Below, piece after piece: positions 8,658 to 16,569 of a stretch of DNA of 64,000 nucleotides. The translations under genes were made by a program, and so were the position numbers. Below the pieces are notes generated by a model that saw nothing but the letters and a program-made list of their open reading frames with translations, was not told the origin of the DNA and did no database searches. Source of the stretch: Bacteroidetes bacterium HGW-Bacteroidetes-5 (lineage in GTDB: Bacteria; Bacteroidota; Bacteroidia; Bacteroidales; UBA932); contig PHDC01000001.1 of the NCBI GenBank assembly GCA_002842515.1, positions 62,001 to 126,000 on the forward strand, given 5' to 3'. Every line of letters begins with the position of its first letter. Positions within the stretch are counted from its first letter, which is position 1.

Positions 8658-9947
8658 TTAATTATTATATTTTTTCCAAAGGGTGTTCAATCTTTTTTTA
8701 ATCTCCTCCTCTTTACTGTTTGATCCCGGCTCATAAAACTTGCTGTTTGACAAACCATCCGGCAAAAACTGCTGTTCTGTAAAGTTCCCGGGGTAGGAGT
8801 GAGCATATTTGTAATCCTTTCCATAGTTAAGCTCTTTCATCAGCTTAGTAGGAGCATTTCTTAGATGAAGAGGTACCGGAAGGTCTCCGCTTTTTATAAC
8901 CTCTTCCATTGCTGCATCAATTGCCAGGTATGCAGAGTTGCTTTTTGGAGAGGTCGCAAGGTATATTGCTGCTTGAGATAGTATGATTCTTGCTTCTGGC
9001 ATTCCGATTTTATGAACAGATTCAAAGCAGGCCTGAGCAATTAAAAGTGCGTTTGGATTAGCCAGCCCAATATCTTCACAGGAGAGAACTATCATCCTTC
9101 TGGCAATAAATAGGGGATCTTCTCCTCCCGCCAGCATTCTTGCCATCCAGTAAATTGCAGCATCGGGGTCTGAACCTCTTAAGCTTTTAATAAAAGCAGA
9201 GATAATGTCGTAGTGTTGCTCTCCACTTTTGTCATAGAGTGCAATATTCTCCTGAAGCCTATCTGTAACAATATTGTTGTTTATAACTATTTTCTCGTTA
9301 ACCCCGAAACTGGATGTGATTATTTCAATGATATTAAGTAATTTACGAGCATCACCACCTGAGAATCTATATAATGCCTCCCGCTCCTCAACTATTATTT
9401 CACGTTTACTCAAAATAGGGTCTCTCTCTATAGTTCTCTCTATCAGAGAGTCCATATGCGTTGTTTCCAGATGACGGAGAACATAAATTTGACATCTGGA
9501 GAGCAGGGGAGTGATAACTTCAAAAGAGGGGTTTTCCGTGGTTGCGCCAATAAGAGTAATTGTACCATCCTCTACAGCGCCCAAAAGAGCATCTTGCTGA
9601 GATTTACTGAAGCGGTGTATCTCATCTATAAAAAGAATCGGACGCTTTGAGTGAAAAATTGAGTTTGATCTGGATTTTTCAATAATCTCCCTAAGATCTT
9701 TAACCCCCGAATTAATGGCGGAGAGAGCATAGAATTGTCTGTCCAGTCTATTGGCAATTATTCTTGCCAAAGTAGTTTTTCCTACACCCGGAGGTCCCCA
9801 AAGAATAAAAGAGGTAAGAGCTCCGGATTCTATCATCTTTCGAAGAACGGATCCCTCTCCAATCAAATGTTCCTGCCCGACAAAATCCTCGAGGCTCTTG
9901 GGACGCATTCTTTCGGGCAGTGGAGTTGATTCAGGAGAGTTCAACAT
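8658..9947 (-). CDS. rarA: Replication-associated recombination protein A (RarA/MgsA AAA+ ATPase)
   Basis: 429 aa AAA+ clamp-loader-like ATPase acting at stalled replication forks. Walker A GPPGVGKTTLA (residues about 51-61), Walker B FIDEIHRF, sensor 1 GATTENPSF, and the C-terminal tetramerisation region with RMLAGGEDPLFIARRM and LRNAPTKLMKELNYGKDYKYAH are all in family order. The start MLNSPESTPLPERMRP matches the usual N-terminus that precedes the FVGQEHL box. Next gene downstream is kdsA at 28 bp. Confidence 0.95.
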   Translation of the reverse strand: MLNSPESTPLPERMRPKSLEDFVGQEHLIGEGSVLRKMIESGALTSFILWGPPGVGKTTLARIIANRLDRQFYALSAINSGVKDLREIIEKSRSNSIFHSKRPILFIDEIHRFSKSQQDALLGAVEDGTITLIGATTENPSFEVITPLLSRCQIYVLRHLETTHMDSLIERTIERDPILSKREIIVEEREALYRFSGGDARKLLNIIEIITSSFGVNEKIVINNNIVTDRLQENIALYDKSGEQHYDIISAFIKSLRGSDPDAAIYWMARMLAGGEDPLFIARRMIVLSCEDIGLANPNALLIAQACFESVHKIGMPEARIILSQAAIYLATSPKSNSAYLAIDAAMEEVIKSGDLPVPLHLRNAPTKLMKELNYGKDYKYAHSYPGNFTEQQFLPDGLSNSKFYEPGSNSKEEEIKKRLNTLWKKYNN

Positions 9948-9976
9948 TTCTATTTAACATAATATAAATTGTGTTC

Positions 9977-11209
9977 TTATTCTCGTCTTCTGAGTTGTCT
10001 TATAATTCTGGCAATAACATTCTCAATTGATTCATCAGGCTCAATTATGTTATACTCCTCCCAGAAGTTGTCATCTGTATAATCACTAACCTTAGCCGAC
10101 ATAATATCTCTTGGACGCACCCTGCTTTGCTCCTCAATTTTTCTCTCTTTGTCGGAAATGTCGGTAACAGCTATTTCGGATTGTATTGTATAAATATTTC
10201 TAAACCATTTGCGATCCCACTTGGCATTAAACTTAACCTCTGTTCTGGAGTAGTCGAAATACCATAAACCTTCAATAGGTTTATAGTTTACCACATAATT
10301 TGCCGTAAGAACATCCATTTTTAATGAGGCAGGTTTTTTTCTTACAAAATATGAGTTGGCGTATTCACGACCCTCAACATTCATAGCAAACTCAACTCTT
10401 CCTATAGCCATAGATTCGGAGTCAATATAGAGTTTTCCCCGGAAGTAGATCTCATCCAATTTTACTCTCTCATCAAACTCTATAACATAAAAAAACCTGT
10501 TATCAATTGTGGTGGGTTCTGTAAACCTGAATGTGTAAATCTGTTCCAACAAAAGAACATCTGCACCTAAAAATGGGTCTTTGACGATATCCAGATTCAG
10601 TGCGGAGTTGGCACCTCCCTGAAACTTTACTATAAGTGTGTCTACTCTGGCGATATCGTAGCTTCCTCTGGCCTTATAGATGCCTATCTGGTCTTGCCTG
10701 TAGCCAAGATAGGATGCCTTATTGATGTCTAAAACAGCCTCATTTATAGAGACATAATTATTGCCTTTTTTTATCATCTCCCTGTAGAATGCAGTCATCT
10801 GTACAGGTTTCTGGCTATAGTTCTTCTCAATTCTGGCCAGAGCCATTTTTACCATAGAGGGAGCGTCCTGAGGCCTAATAGTTATAGGGTTAAGAGCAAT
10901 ATCAGACTGTTCAAGACGGATTGTAAGCTCCCCTTGCCTGAAATCACTAAGCCCAAATTTTTGTGATTTGTACCCCAGGTATGAAATAATTACAGAATCT
11001 GCTTTAGATTCCGATGGGATTTTAAGCGTAAATATGCCGTCAGAGTTGGTAACATTGCTGATGTTGGTAGAAAGAAGTTGTATGGATGCAAAATTTAGTG
11101 CTTTTTTAGTTGCGGCGTCTTGAACCTTACCCGTTATAGATATGAAATCCTGAGCAGATGACATAAGAGCCACAAGCATCAAAGAGAGTATTGTTATATA
11201 TCTTTTCAT
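9977..11209 (-). CDS. Exported CarboxypepD-reg-like domain protein, function unknown
   Basis: 410 aa with a clear signal peptide (MKRYITILSLMLVALMSSAQ). Residues about 24-105 form a CarboxypepD_reg-like beta-sandwich (ITGKVQDAATKKALNFASIQL ... VISYLGYKSQ), as also seen at the N-terminus of TonB-dependent receptors. The rest is a beta-rich domain ending in NFWEEYNIIEPDESIENVI, a tail shared by a Bacteroidota-specific family of unknown role. No plug or receptor barrel follows, so this is not a SusC-type receptor. It is probably periplasmic or attached to the outer membrane. Transcribed divergently from rlmD. Confidence 0.65.
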   Translation of the reverse strand: MKRYITILSLMLVALMSSAQDFISITGKVQDAATKKALNFASIQLLSTNISNVTNSDGIFTLKIPSESKADSVIISYLGYKSQKFGLSDFRQGELTIRLEQSDIALNPITIRPQDAPSMVKMALARIEKNYSQKPVQMTAFYREMIKKGNNYVSINEAVLDINKASYLGYRQDQIGIYKARGSYDIARVDTLIVKFQGGANSALNLDIVKDPFLGADVLLLEQIYTFRFTEPTTIDNRFFYVIEFDERVKLDEIYFRGKLYIDSESMAIGRVEFAMNVEGREYANSYFVRKKPASLKMDVLTANYVVNYKPIEGLWYFDYSRTEVKFNAKWDRKWFRNIYTIQSEIAVTDISDKERKIEEQSRVRPRDIMSAKVSDYTDDNFWEEYNIIEPDESIENVIARIIRQLRRRE

Positions 11210-11325
11210 TGGTGTGTAATTTATTAAATAAATGGTCCGCCTGTAGTGCGAATTTACTATTTTTAAACATAATATTAACGTTTAAGTATAAAAAAAGTTA
11301 ATTTCGCACTCCAATAACATACAAG

Positions 11326-12732
11326 ATGGGAAGAAGAGATAAAGAGCTATTAGAAAATATTGAAATTGAAGCAATTGCTGCAGAAGGCAAATCTTTGGCA
11401 CACATTAACGGTAAGGTAATTTTTATACCTTTTACCGTACCCGGAGACATTGTAGATGTGCAGGTGAAAAATAAGAGAAAGGATTATATGGAGGGAGTGG
11501 TTGCCAGAATGGTGCAGCCCTCCCCTTCCAGAATTGACCCTTTTTGCAGCCATTATGGGCTCTGTGGAGGGTGTAAATGGCAAGCCCTCCCCTACTCTGT
11601 TCAACTTCAAAACAAGCAGCAGCAGGTAGTAGATCAATTGACTAGAATCGGTCATCTGAAACTACCTGACATCACCCCGATATTGGGATCAGAGAGAGTC
11701 ACCGAATACAGAAATAAGCTGGAGTATACCTTTTCGGCAAAAAGATGGCTTGAAAGTGCTTTGGAAGCAGATAACCTTACAGATAATGACAAAGCCGGAC
11801 TTGGATTCCACATAGCCGGTATGTTTGATAAGGTACTGGATATTGAGAGATGCTATCTCCAACCATCTCCATCTAATGAGATACGCCTGTTTATCAAAGA
11901 GTTTACTATCAATAACAGCTACACTTATTTTGATCTTCGAAAGCAGACCGGTCTTATGAGAACTTTGGTAGTTAGAACCACAACTATAGGCGAAACTATG
12001 GTGATAATAGTTTTTGCTTACGAAGATAAGGATCTAAGAATAAAGCTACTGGAGGCAGTTCAAACTCAATTTCCACAAATAACCTCACTCAATTGGATGA
12101 TAAACGACAAAAAGAATGACTCAATTTCAGATGTTGAGTGTTTTCTCTACAGTGGATCGGAGTTTATCAGTGAGAAGATGGAGGAGCTTAGCTTTAGAAT
12201 CGGTCCCAAATCATTCTATCAGACAAATTCTGAGCAGGCATACAGACTCTATTGCGTAGTAAGAGATTTTGCGGCACTTACAGGAGATGAGATAGTGTAT
12301 GATCTCTATACAGGAACCGGTACAATTGCCCTTTTTTTGTCAAAAAACGCATCTAAGGTGATTGGAATCGAATATGTAGAAGAGGCGATTGAAGATGCCA
12401 AAGCCAATTCGGTTAACAATAATATTAAGAACTGCAGCTTTTTCGCCGGAGATATGAAGGATATGCTTTGCAGATCATTCTTTGATATTAACGGTACCCC
12501 GGATGTAATTATTCTTGATCCTCCAAGAGCCGGAATTCATCCCGATGTTGCGAAGGTCATATCTGAGGCGGCTCCGAAAAAAATTGTATATGTTAGTTGT
12601 AACCCTGCAACTCAGGCAAGGGATATAGCTCTGATTGGAGATAATTATAAGATTACAAAGGTTCAACCGGTAGATATGTTTCCTCATACCCATCATTTGG
12701 AAAATGTTGTTTTGATGGTTAAAAAAGATTAA
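11326..12732 (+). CDS. rlmD: 23S rRNA (uracil-C5)-methyltransferase, RlmD/RumA family
   Basis: 468 aa. Adds a methyl group to C5 of a 23S rRNA uridine (U1939 in E. coli) using SAM and a catalytic Cys. An N-terminal TRAM domain (residues 8-60) is followed by Fe-S cluster cysteines CSHYGLCGGC (about 73-82) and ERCYLQP. The Rossmann methyltransferase part has YDLYTGTGTIALFLS, ILDPPRAG and the catalytic VSCNPATQARD. mnmE follows 28 bp later on the same strand, so the two RNA-modification genes probably share a transcript. Confidence 0.92.
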   Translation: MGRRDKELLENIEIEAIAAEGKSLAHINGKVIFIPFTVPGDIVDVQVKNKRKDYMEGVVARMVQPSPSRIDPFCSHYGLCGGCKWQALPYSVQLQNKQQQVVDQLTRIGHLKLPDITPILGSERVTEYRNKLEYTFSAKRWLESALEADNLTDNDKAGLGFHIAGMFDKVLDIERCYLQPSPSNEIRLFIKEFTINNSYTYFDLRKQTGLMRTLVVRTTTIGETMVIIVFAYEDKDLRIKLLEAVQTQFPQITSLNWMINDKKNDSISDVECFLYSGSEFISEKMEELSFRIGPKSFYQTNSEQAYRLYCVVRDFAALTGDEIVYDLYTGTGTIALFLSKNASKVIGIEYVEEAIEDAKANSVNNNIKNCSFFAGDMKDMLCRSFFDINGTPDVIILDPPRAGIHPDVAKVISEAAPKKIVYVSCNPATQARDIALIGDNYKITKVQPVDMFPHTHHLENVVLMVKKD

Positions 12733-12760
12733 ATTTGGATATATTAATCGGTACTTTGTA

Positions 12761-14203
12761 ATGGAGGGTCAAAACACAAACACAATCTGCGCACTCTCTA
12801 CCGTTCAAGGAAAAGGTGCAATAGCCGTTATAAGGATGAGCGGTTTGAATTCTATAAAAATTGCTGACCAAATTTTTAGACCAGCAAAAGGAGGCCCACT
12901 CTCGCAAACACCGGGGCAGAGACTTAGATTTGGTACAATAAATTCCGAAGAGAGAATACTGGATGAGGTTCTGATCTCCATTTTCAGATCTCCCCATTCG
13001 TATACCGGTGAAGATATGGTGGAGATATCCTGTCACGGTTCAAATTATATACAACAGGAGATTTTAATGCTTCTTATTTCCAAAGGGGCAAAGCTTGCCA
13101 AGCCAGGTGAGTTCTCTCAAAGATCTTTCCTAAACGGCAAAATGGATTTAGCACAGGCAGAGGCAGTTGCAGATCTTATAATCTCCGAAACAGAGGCTTC
13201 TCACAGAGTGGCATTTCAACAGATGAAGGGGGGATTCTCTAAAGAGCTCTCAGGGATGCGTCTGTCACTTCTTGAGATAGTTTCGCTAATGGAACTTGAG
13301 CTGGATTTTAGCGACGAGGATGTAGAGTTTGCAGATAGAGCTAAGCTTAAAGCTCTTATTGATAAGGTAAACGATCATATATCAATGCTTATTGACTCCT
13401 TCCGGCTGGGCAATGTTATTAAGAACGGTATTCCGGTAGCTATTGCTGGTGCAACAAATACCGGTAAAAGCACCCTACTAAACTCTCTTCTTGATGAAGA
13501 GCGTGCAATTGTATCCGAGATACACGGCACCACAAGAGATTTCATTGAAGGTTTTCTCAATATAGAGGGGGTTGGGTTTCGTTTTATCGATACTGCAGGA
13601 ATAAGAGAGACCCAAGAGAAGATAGAGATTATTGGAATTGAGAGAAGTTACGATAAAATACGAGGTGCATCTGTTGTTCTACTTATGTTGGATGCAGAAC
13701 GCGAAGAGTATTTTAGTTTGGGAATAAAACAGTTATCATCTGTTATTGATACAGAAAATCAAAAGATTATAATTCTGCTCAATAAAACTGACACAATAGA
13801 GAACATAGGTGCTAAAAACTATAAAAGGAGCATAGAATACTATTTAAAAAACATCTCTTTACTATGTTCCGAATACAATTTAGAGCCTGTTGAAATACTT
13901 CCGCTCTCAGCAAAAGAGCAGACAGGAATTGAGAATTTGAATAGAGCCCTATTGAAATGCCGTTATACAGATGTAAGTAACTCCTACCCTACTTTGGTAA
14001 CAAATGTTAGGCACTTTGAAGCTCTTAAAGAGACAAAAGAGGCACTTCTAAGAGCCTCTGCAGGTATGGATAGCTCTTTACCTACAGATTTATTGTCTCA
14101 AGATATTCGGGAGGCACTTTTTCACATTGGGGAGATTGTCGGTGAAATAAGCACCGATGAGATTCTTGGTAATATCTTTGGTAAATTCTGTATCGGCAAA
14201 TAG
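12761..14203 (+). CDS. mnmE: tRNA modification GTPase MnmE
   Basis: 480 aa. Works with MnmG to place the 5-carboxymethylaminomethyl group on U34 of tRNAs. N-terminal folate-binding domain opens NTICALSTVQGKGAIAVIRMSG. The embedded G domain has G1 AGATNTGKST (about 228-237), G2 GTTRD, G3 DTAG and G4 NKTD. It ends in the diagnostic FGKFCIGK, whose Cys is needed for modification. All motifs intact. Converges with the TPR-HTH regulator at a 12-bp gap. Confidence 0.95.
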   Translation: MEGQNTNTICALSTVQGKGAIAVIRMSGLNSIKIADQIFRPAKGGPLSQTPGQRLRFGTINSEERILDEVLISIFRSPHSYTGEDMVEISCHGSNYIQQEILMLLISKGAKLAKPGEFSQRSFLNGKMDLAQAEAVADLIISETEASHRVAFQQMKGGFSKELSGMRLSLLEIVSLMELELDFSDEDVEFADRAKLKALIDKVNDHISMLIDSFRLGNVIKNGIPVAIAGATNTGKSTLLNSLLDEERAIVSEIHGTTRDFIEGFLNIEGVGFRFIDTAGIRETQEKIEIIGIERSYDKIRGASVVLLMLDAEREEYFSLGIKQLSSVIDTENQKIIILLNKTDTIENIGAKNYKRSIEYYLKNISLLCSEYNLEPVEILPLSAKEQTGIENLNRALLKCRYTDVSNSYPTLVTNVRHFEALKETKEALLRASAGMDSSLPTDLLSQDIREALFHIGEIVGEISTDEILGNIFGKFCIGK

Positions 14204-14215
14204 CACCTAAATACA

Positions 14216-15862
14216 CTAATCATACTTATCTTTAAGTCTGGTCTTAACCGCTCTGATGGTTGAAGGTGATACGGAGAAGAAATATGCGATCTCCTTGGCA
14301 TCGTATCCAAGGTTAAAGAGGGCATAGATGATTTTTTCGTAATGAGAGAGCTCGGTTTTATTGAAAATTTCAGGAAAATTATTCTCAAAAGTTTTATTTT
14401 TAACTATTTCTGAGATCATCTCTCTGGATTCCTGCCGTGCATCATCCAGCAGAAGATTGAGATTATCATAAGTTTCTTTTGACTCTTTCCTGCATTTAGC
14501 AGCCTCTTTCTGAACATCCTTGATTAAATCCGGGTACTTACCGGCACTTGTTTTTAATACCTCGTTTGTTAACCACAATCTTTTTACAGCCTCTTCCTGA
14601 AATTCAATGTGTTTCTTTAGCTCCTCCAACTCTTTATCCAAACTAGTACTACTCTTACTATGAGCTGTTTTAAAATATATTATGGTTAAGATTAATCCTA
14701 AAAAGAGGGTAATTAAGGCGACAAATAATACATTTGACAAGTTTTTTTCTCTCCTCAACTCTTTTGTGAGCAACTCGCTTTTTGAATTGTTTTGTAATGT
14801 TCTCTCCTTCAATTCACCATTATATAATTTGGAAGCAAATGAAGAGTGTTTTTTTTGAAAGTCCAGAGCATTATAATAGTCTCCGACACTTTCATAAACA
14901 CTTGAAAGATGCAGATAACCGATATGAGAATTTTTGAGATCTTTCAACATTAAATCTTTGTATAATATTGCATATTTAATTGCACTGTCCGGTTTATTCT
15001 CTTGCTTATACATAAGAGAAAGTTCTTTAATTATATCAGATTTTTTAATTTTAGAGTTTACACCAGAAAGTGAATCGCTAAGAGTATATTTTAAATATTG
15101 GATTGATTTATCAAATTCGCCTTTTTTATGATATAAATATGCAAATCTTCTATTTAGGATTGGTTTTATATCCTGCTCTAAATTTTGAAACCCTGCAATT
15201 TTATTTAAAATTTCCAACTCTTTATCGTACTCATATACACCAATTACGATTTGAGAAAGGTACAAATTGGCAAGTTGCATCTCTCGTCTGTTTCCCAATT
15301 TCATAAAGAGTCTCTCCGCTCTCTCGATATACTCCTCTGCTTTAAGAGTTGAGGGTAAAAGATCAGATTTTTTGGTTATGAACGAGTGAACAGCTTTTTT
15401 TGCAAGATATTTATTCAGAAAAGCTTCTGTAACTGCATCATCAATTTTGTTTTGGGTAAAAAAATCTTCGGCCTCTTTTAAATTTTCAAATTTTAAAGAG
15501 TCGCTTAGAGAGAGAGAGTTTTTATACTCAGCACCTGAGCTATAAACCAGAGCGCGGCATAAATTAAAGTAATCAGATTTTGACCTATACCACTCTATTG
15601 TTTTGATTATTAATGAGTCATCTTTTATTTTAATCTCATTCATACAACACCCTATAGTTGAGAGTAGGTTGAAGTAGGCAAAATTTGATTCAGACAATTT
15701 TTTCGGGTTAAAATTTTGAAGAGAATCCATTACTGAAACCGGGTTCATAAATAGTAACGAGTCCCATTTTTTAAGCCTGTCAAAATGAGAATTTTGTTCG
15801 CTGTAGCTTGATGTACAGGAAAAAAGCAATAAAGAAAAAATGATAGAATAAAATTTGCACAT
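14216..15862 (-). CDS. Membrane-anchored TPR regulator with C-terminal HTH
   Basis: 548 aa. Begins with a lipoprotein-like signal (IIFSLLLFSC, Cys16). Residues about 30-350 are helical TPR-like repeats, predicted periplasmic. A single membrane segment sits at 378-397 (VLFVALITLFLGLILTIIYF), followed by a cytoplasmic coiled coil (405-490) and a LuxR-like HTH at 504-548 (GYDAKEIAYFFSVSPSTIRAVKTRL). This sensor-TM-HTH layout is frequent in Bacteroidales and suggests a one-component regulator that binds DNA from the membrane. It sits 63 bp behind the ferredoxin-like gene, probably in its transcript. It is the nearest candidate to bind the CGCAAC-type operators found upstream (inference). Confidence 0.7.
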   Translation of the reverse strand: MCKFYSIIFSLLLFSCTSSYSEQNSHFDRLKKWDSLLFMNPVSVMDSLQNFNPKKLSESNFAYFNLLSTIGCCMNEIKIKDDSLIIKTIEWYRSKSDYFNLCRALVYSSGAEYKNSLSLSDSLKFENLKEAEDFFTQNKIDDAVTEAFLNKYLAKKAVHSFITKKSDLLPSTLKAEEYIERAERLFMKLGNRREMQLANLYLSQIVIGVYEYDKELEILNKIAGFQNLEQDIKPILNRRFAYLYHKKGEFDKSIQYLKYTLSDSLSGVNSKIKKSDIIKELSLMYKQENKPDSAIKYAILYKDLMLKDLKNSHIGYLHLSSVYESVGDYYNALDFQKKHSSFASKLYNGELKERTLQNNSKSELLTKELRREKNLSNVLFVALITLFLGLILTIIYFKTAHSKSSTSLDKELEELKKHIEFQEEAVKRLWLTNEVLKTSAGKYPDLIKDVQKEAAKCRKESKETYDNLNLLLDDARQESREMISEIVKNKTFENNFPEIFNKTELSHYEKIIYALFNLGYDAKEIAYFFSVSPSTIRAVKTRLKDKYD

Positions 15863-15925
15863 TCACAAATATAAAGAAATATTGAATGTGAAGCGTTTGG
15901 AAAAGAAAAAATATCTGTTACAATT

Positions 15926-16303
15926 TTACTTTCTCTTTTGGTGTATGCTTTTAGAAATACACTCCATCGGGCACCCCGCTATAGCCTCGTCCAAATCTTC
16001 CAGATATCCTTGAGGCGGATTTATTAAAATTCGGTAGTTTGAGTAAACTGATCCATTAATAAAGTATGGGAATTCATCATCATAAACATCTACAGAGTGA
16101 TATGCAACTCTTTGGCAATTATAACATTTAATGCAATTTGTTACATCAATTGAATATACAGTTGATGTTGATGAAGATGCCATTAACTTATGACTGTAAA
16201 GCACAAAAGATGTCATAATCAAAATTGAGAAAAGTATATAACAAAATCCAGCTTTTTCTTGAATGATCGAAATGATCAAACAACTTTTTTTAGGTTTTTG
16301 CAT
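15926..16303 (-). CDS. Membrane-anchored ferredoxin-like protein with C-x2-C-x2-C ... C-P motif
   Basis: 125 aa. A basic N-terminus (KPKK) precedes one hydrophobic segment at about 21-39, so the C-terminal part is predicted outside the cytoplasm. It carries Cys57-x2-Cys60-x2-Cys63 and a later Cys111-Pro...Cys115, the cysteine plan of a single [4Fe-4S] ferredoxin, but with about 47 residues between the two parts. An Fe-S protein exported unfolded would be unusual, so the cysteines may instead form disulfides or bind another metal. I do not recognise the family. The gene lies behind a leader hairpin whose 3' arm ends 18 nt before the ATG. It probably shares a transcript with the TPR-HTH regulator. 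Confidence 0.6.
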   Translation of the reverse strand: MQKPKKSCLIISIIQEKAGFCYILFSILIMTSFVLYSHKLMASSSTSTVYSIDVTNCIKCYNCQRVAYHSVDVYDDEFPYFINGSVYSNYRILINPPQGYLEDLDEAIAGCPMECISKSIHQKRK

Positions 16304-16321
16304 AAGATTAAAATTAAGGAA

Positions 16322-16415
16322 TTGTGGAGATCAACACAGATCTTATTTAATGGCGACTAACCTCAAAACAATTTGCATAAAAATATTATCACATTAACTG
16401 TATTGACCTCCACGA
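16322..16415 (-). promoter_or_regulatory. Leader hairpin 1 with conserved 12-nt loop motif
   Basis: Arms of 18 nt at 16322-16339 and 16398-16415 pair at 15 Watson-Crick positions plus one G-U, with two mismatches; the loop is 58 nt. In the minus-strand transcript the loop carries GGTTAGTCGCCA (16350-16361) on its 3' side. It starts about 20 nt after the TACATTTG element and ends 18 nt before the ferredoxin-like ATG, so it would fill the whole 5' leader. The twin structure at 19067-19158 has unrelated arms but the same loop motif, arm length and position. No U-tract follows, so it is not an obvious terminator. Confidence 0.6.
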
Positions 16416-16435
16416 CACCGGAAACAATGTTATTG

Positions 16436-16443
16436 CAAATGTA
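16436..16443 (-). promoter_or_regulatory. Promoter -7 element (TACATTTG), module copy 1
   Basis: Minus-strand TACATTTG, full match to TAnnTTTG, directing transcription into hairpin 1 and the ferredoxin-like gene. The distance to the proximal operator (37 bp) and to the hairpin (20 bp) are the same, within 1 bp, as in copy 2. Confidence 0.6.
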
Positions 16444-16480
16444 ATGTCGGGATATGAAGAAAAAAAGCTTTTATAAACAG

Positions 16481-16496
16481 GCAGCGCAAAGTTGCG
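16481..16496 (-). promoter_or_regulatory. Proximal operator, module copy 1 (CGCAACTTTGCGCTGC)
   Basis: On the minus strand it reads CGCAAC-TTTG-CGCTGC, two hexamers in direct orientation 10 bp apart (one helical turn). With one more base it also forms the 14-bp palindrome GCGCAACTTTGCGC. It lies 37 bp upstream of the promoter element, about -52 to -67 from the presumed start, a place suited to an activator. Confidence 0.55.
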
Positions 16497-16545
16497 CAAT
16501 TTATCTACATATCTACCTAAAATATAGAAATATAAAGATTGTTAT

Positions 16546-16561
16546 GCAGCGCAAAGTTGCG
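16546..16561 (-). promoter_or_regulatory. Distal operator, module copy 1 (CGCAACTTTGCGCTGC)
   Basis: Identical 16-mer to the proximal site, its start exactly 65 bp further upstream (about six helical turns). It sits just past the stop codon of the histidine-kinase homologue. Confidence 0.55.
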
Positions 16562-16569
16562 CAGAAAAA

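Noticed and set aside
9977-11209. SusC/TonB-dependent receptor or anti-sigma system
   Set aside because: The CarboxypepD-reg domain occurs, but no plug or 22-strand barrel follows and no SusD partner is adjacent.
16481-16563. The GCGCAAAGTTGCGC palindromes as terminators of neighbouring genes
   Set aside because: No T-tract follows on the strand that would need one, no plus-strand gene ends there, and the fixed 65-bp and 37-bp spacing to promoters fits operators better.
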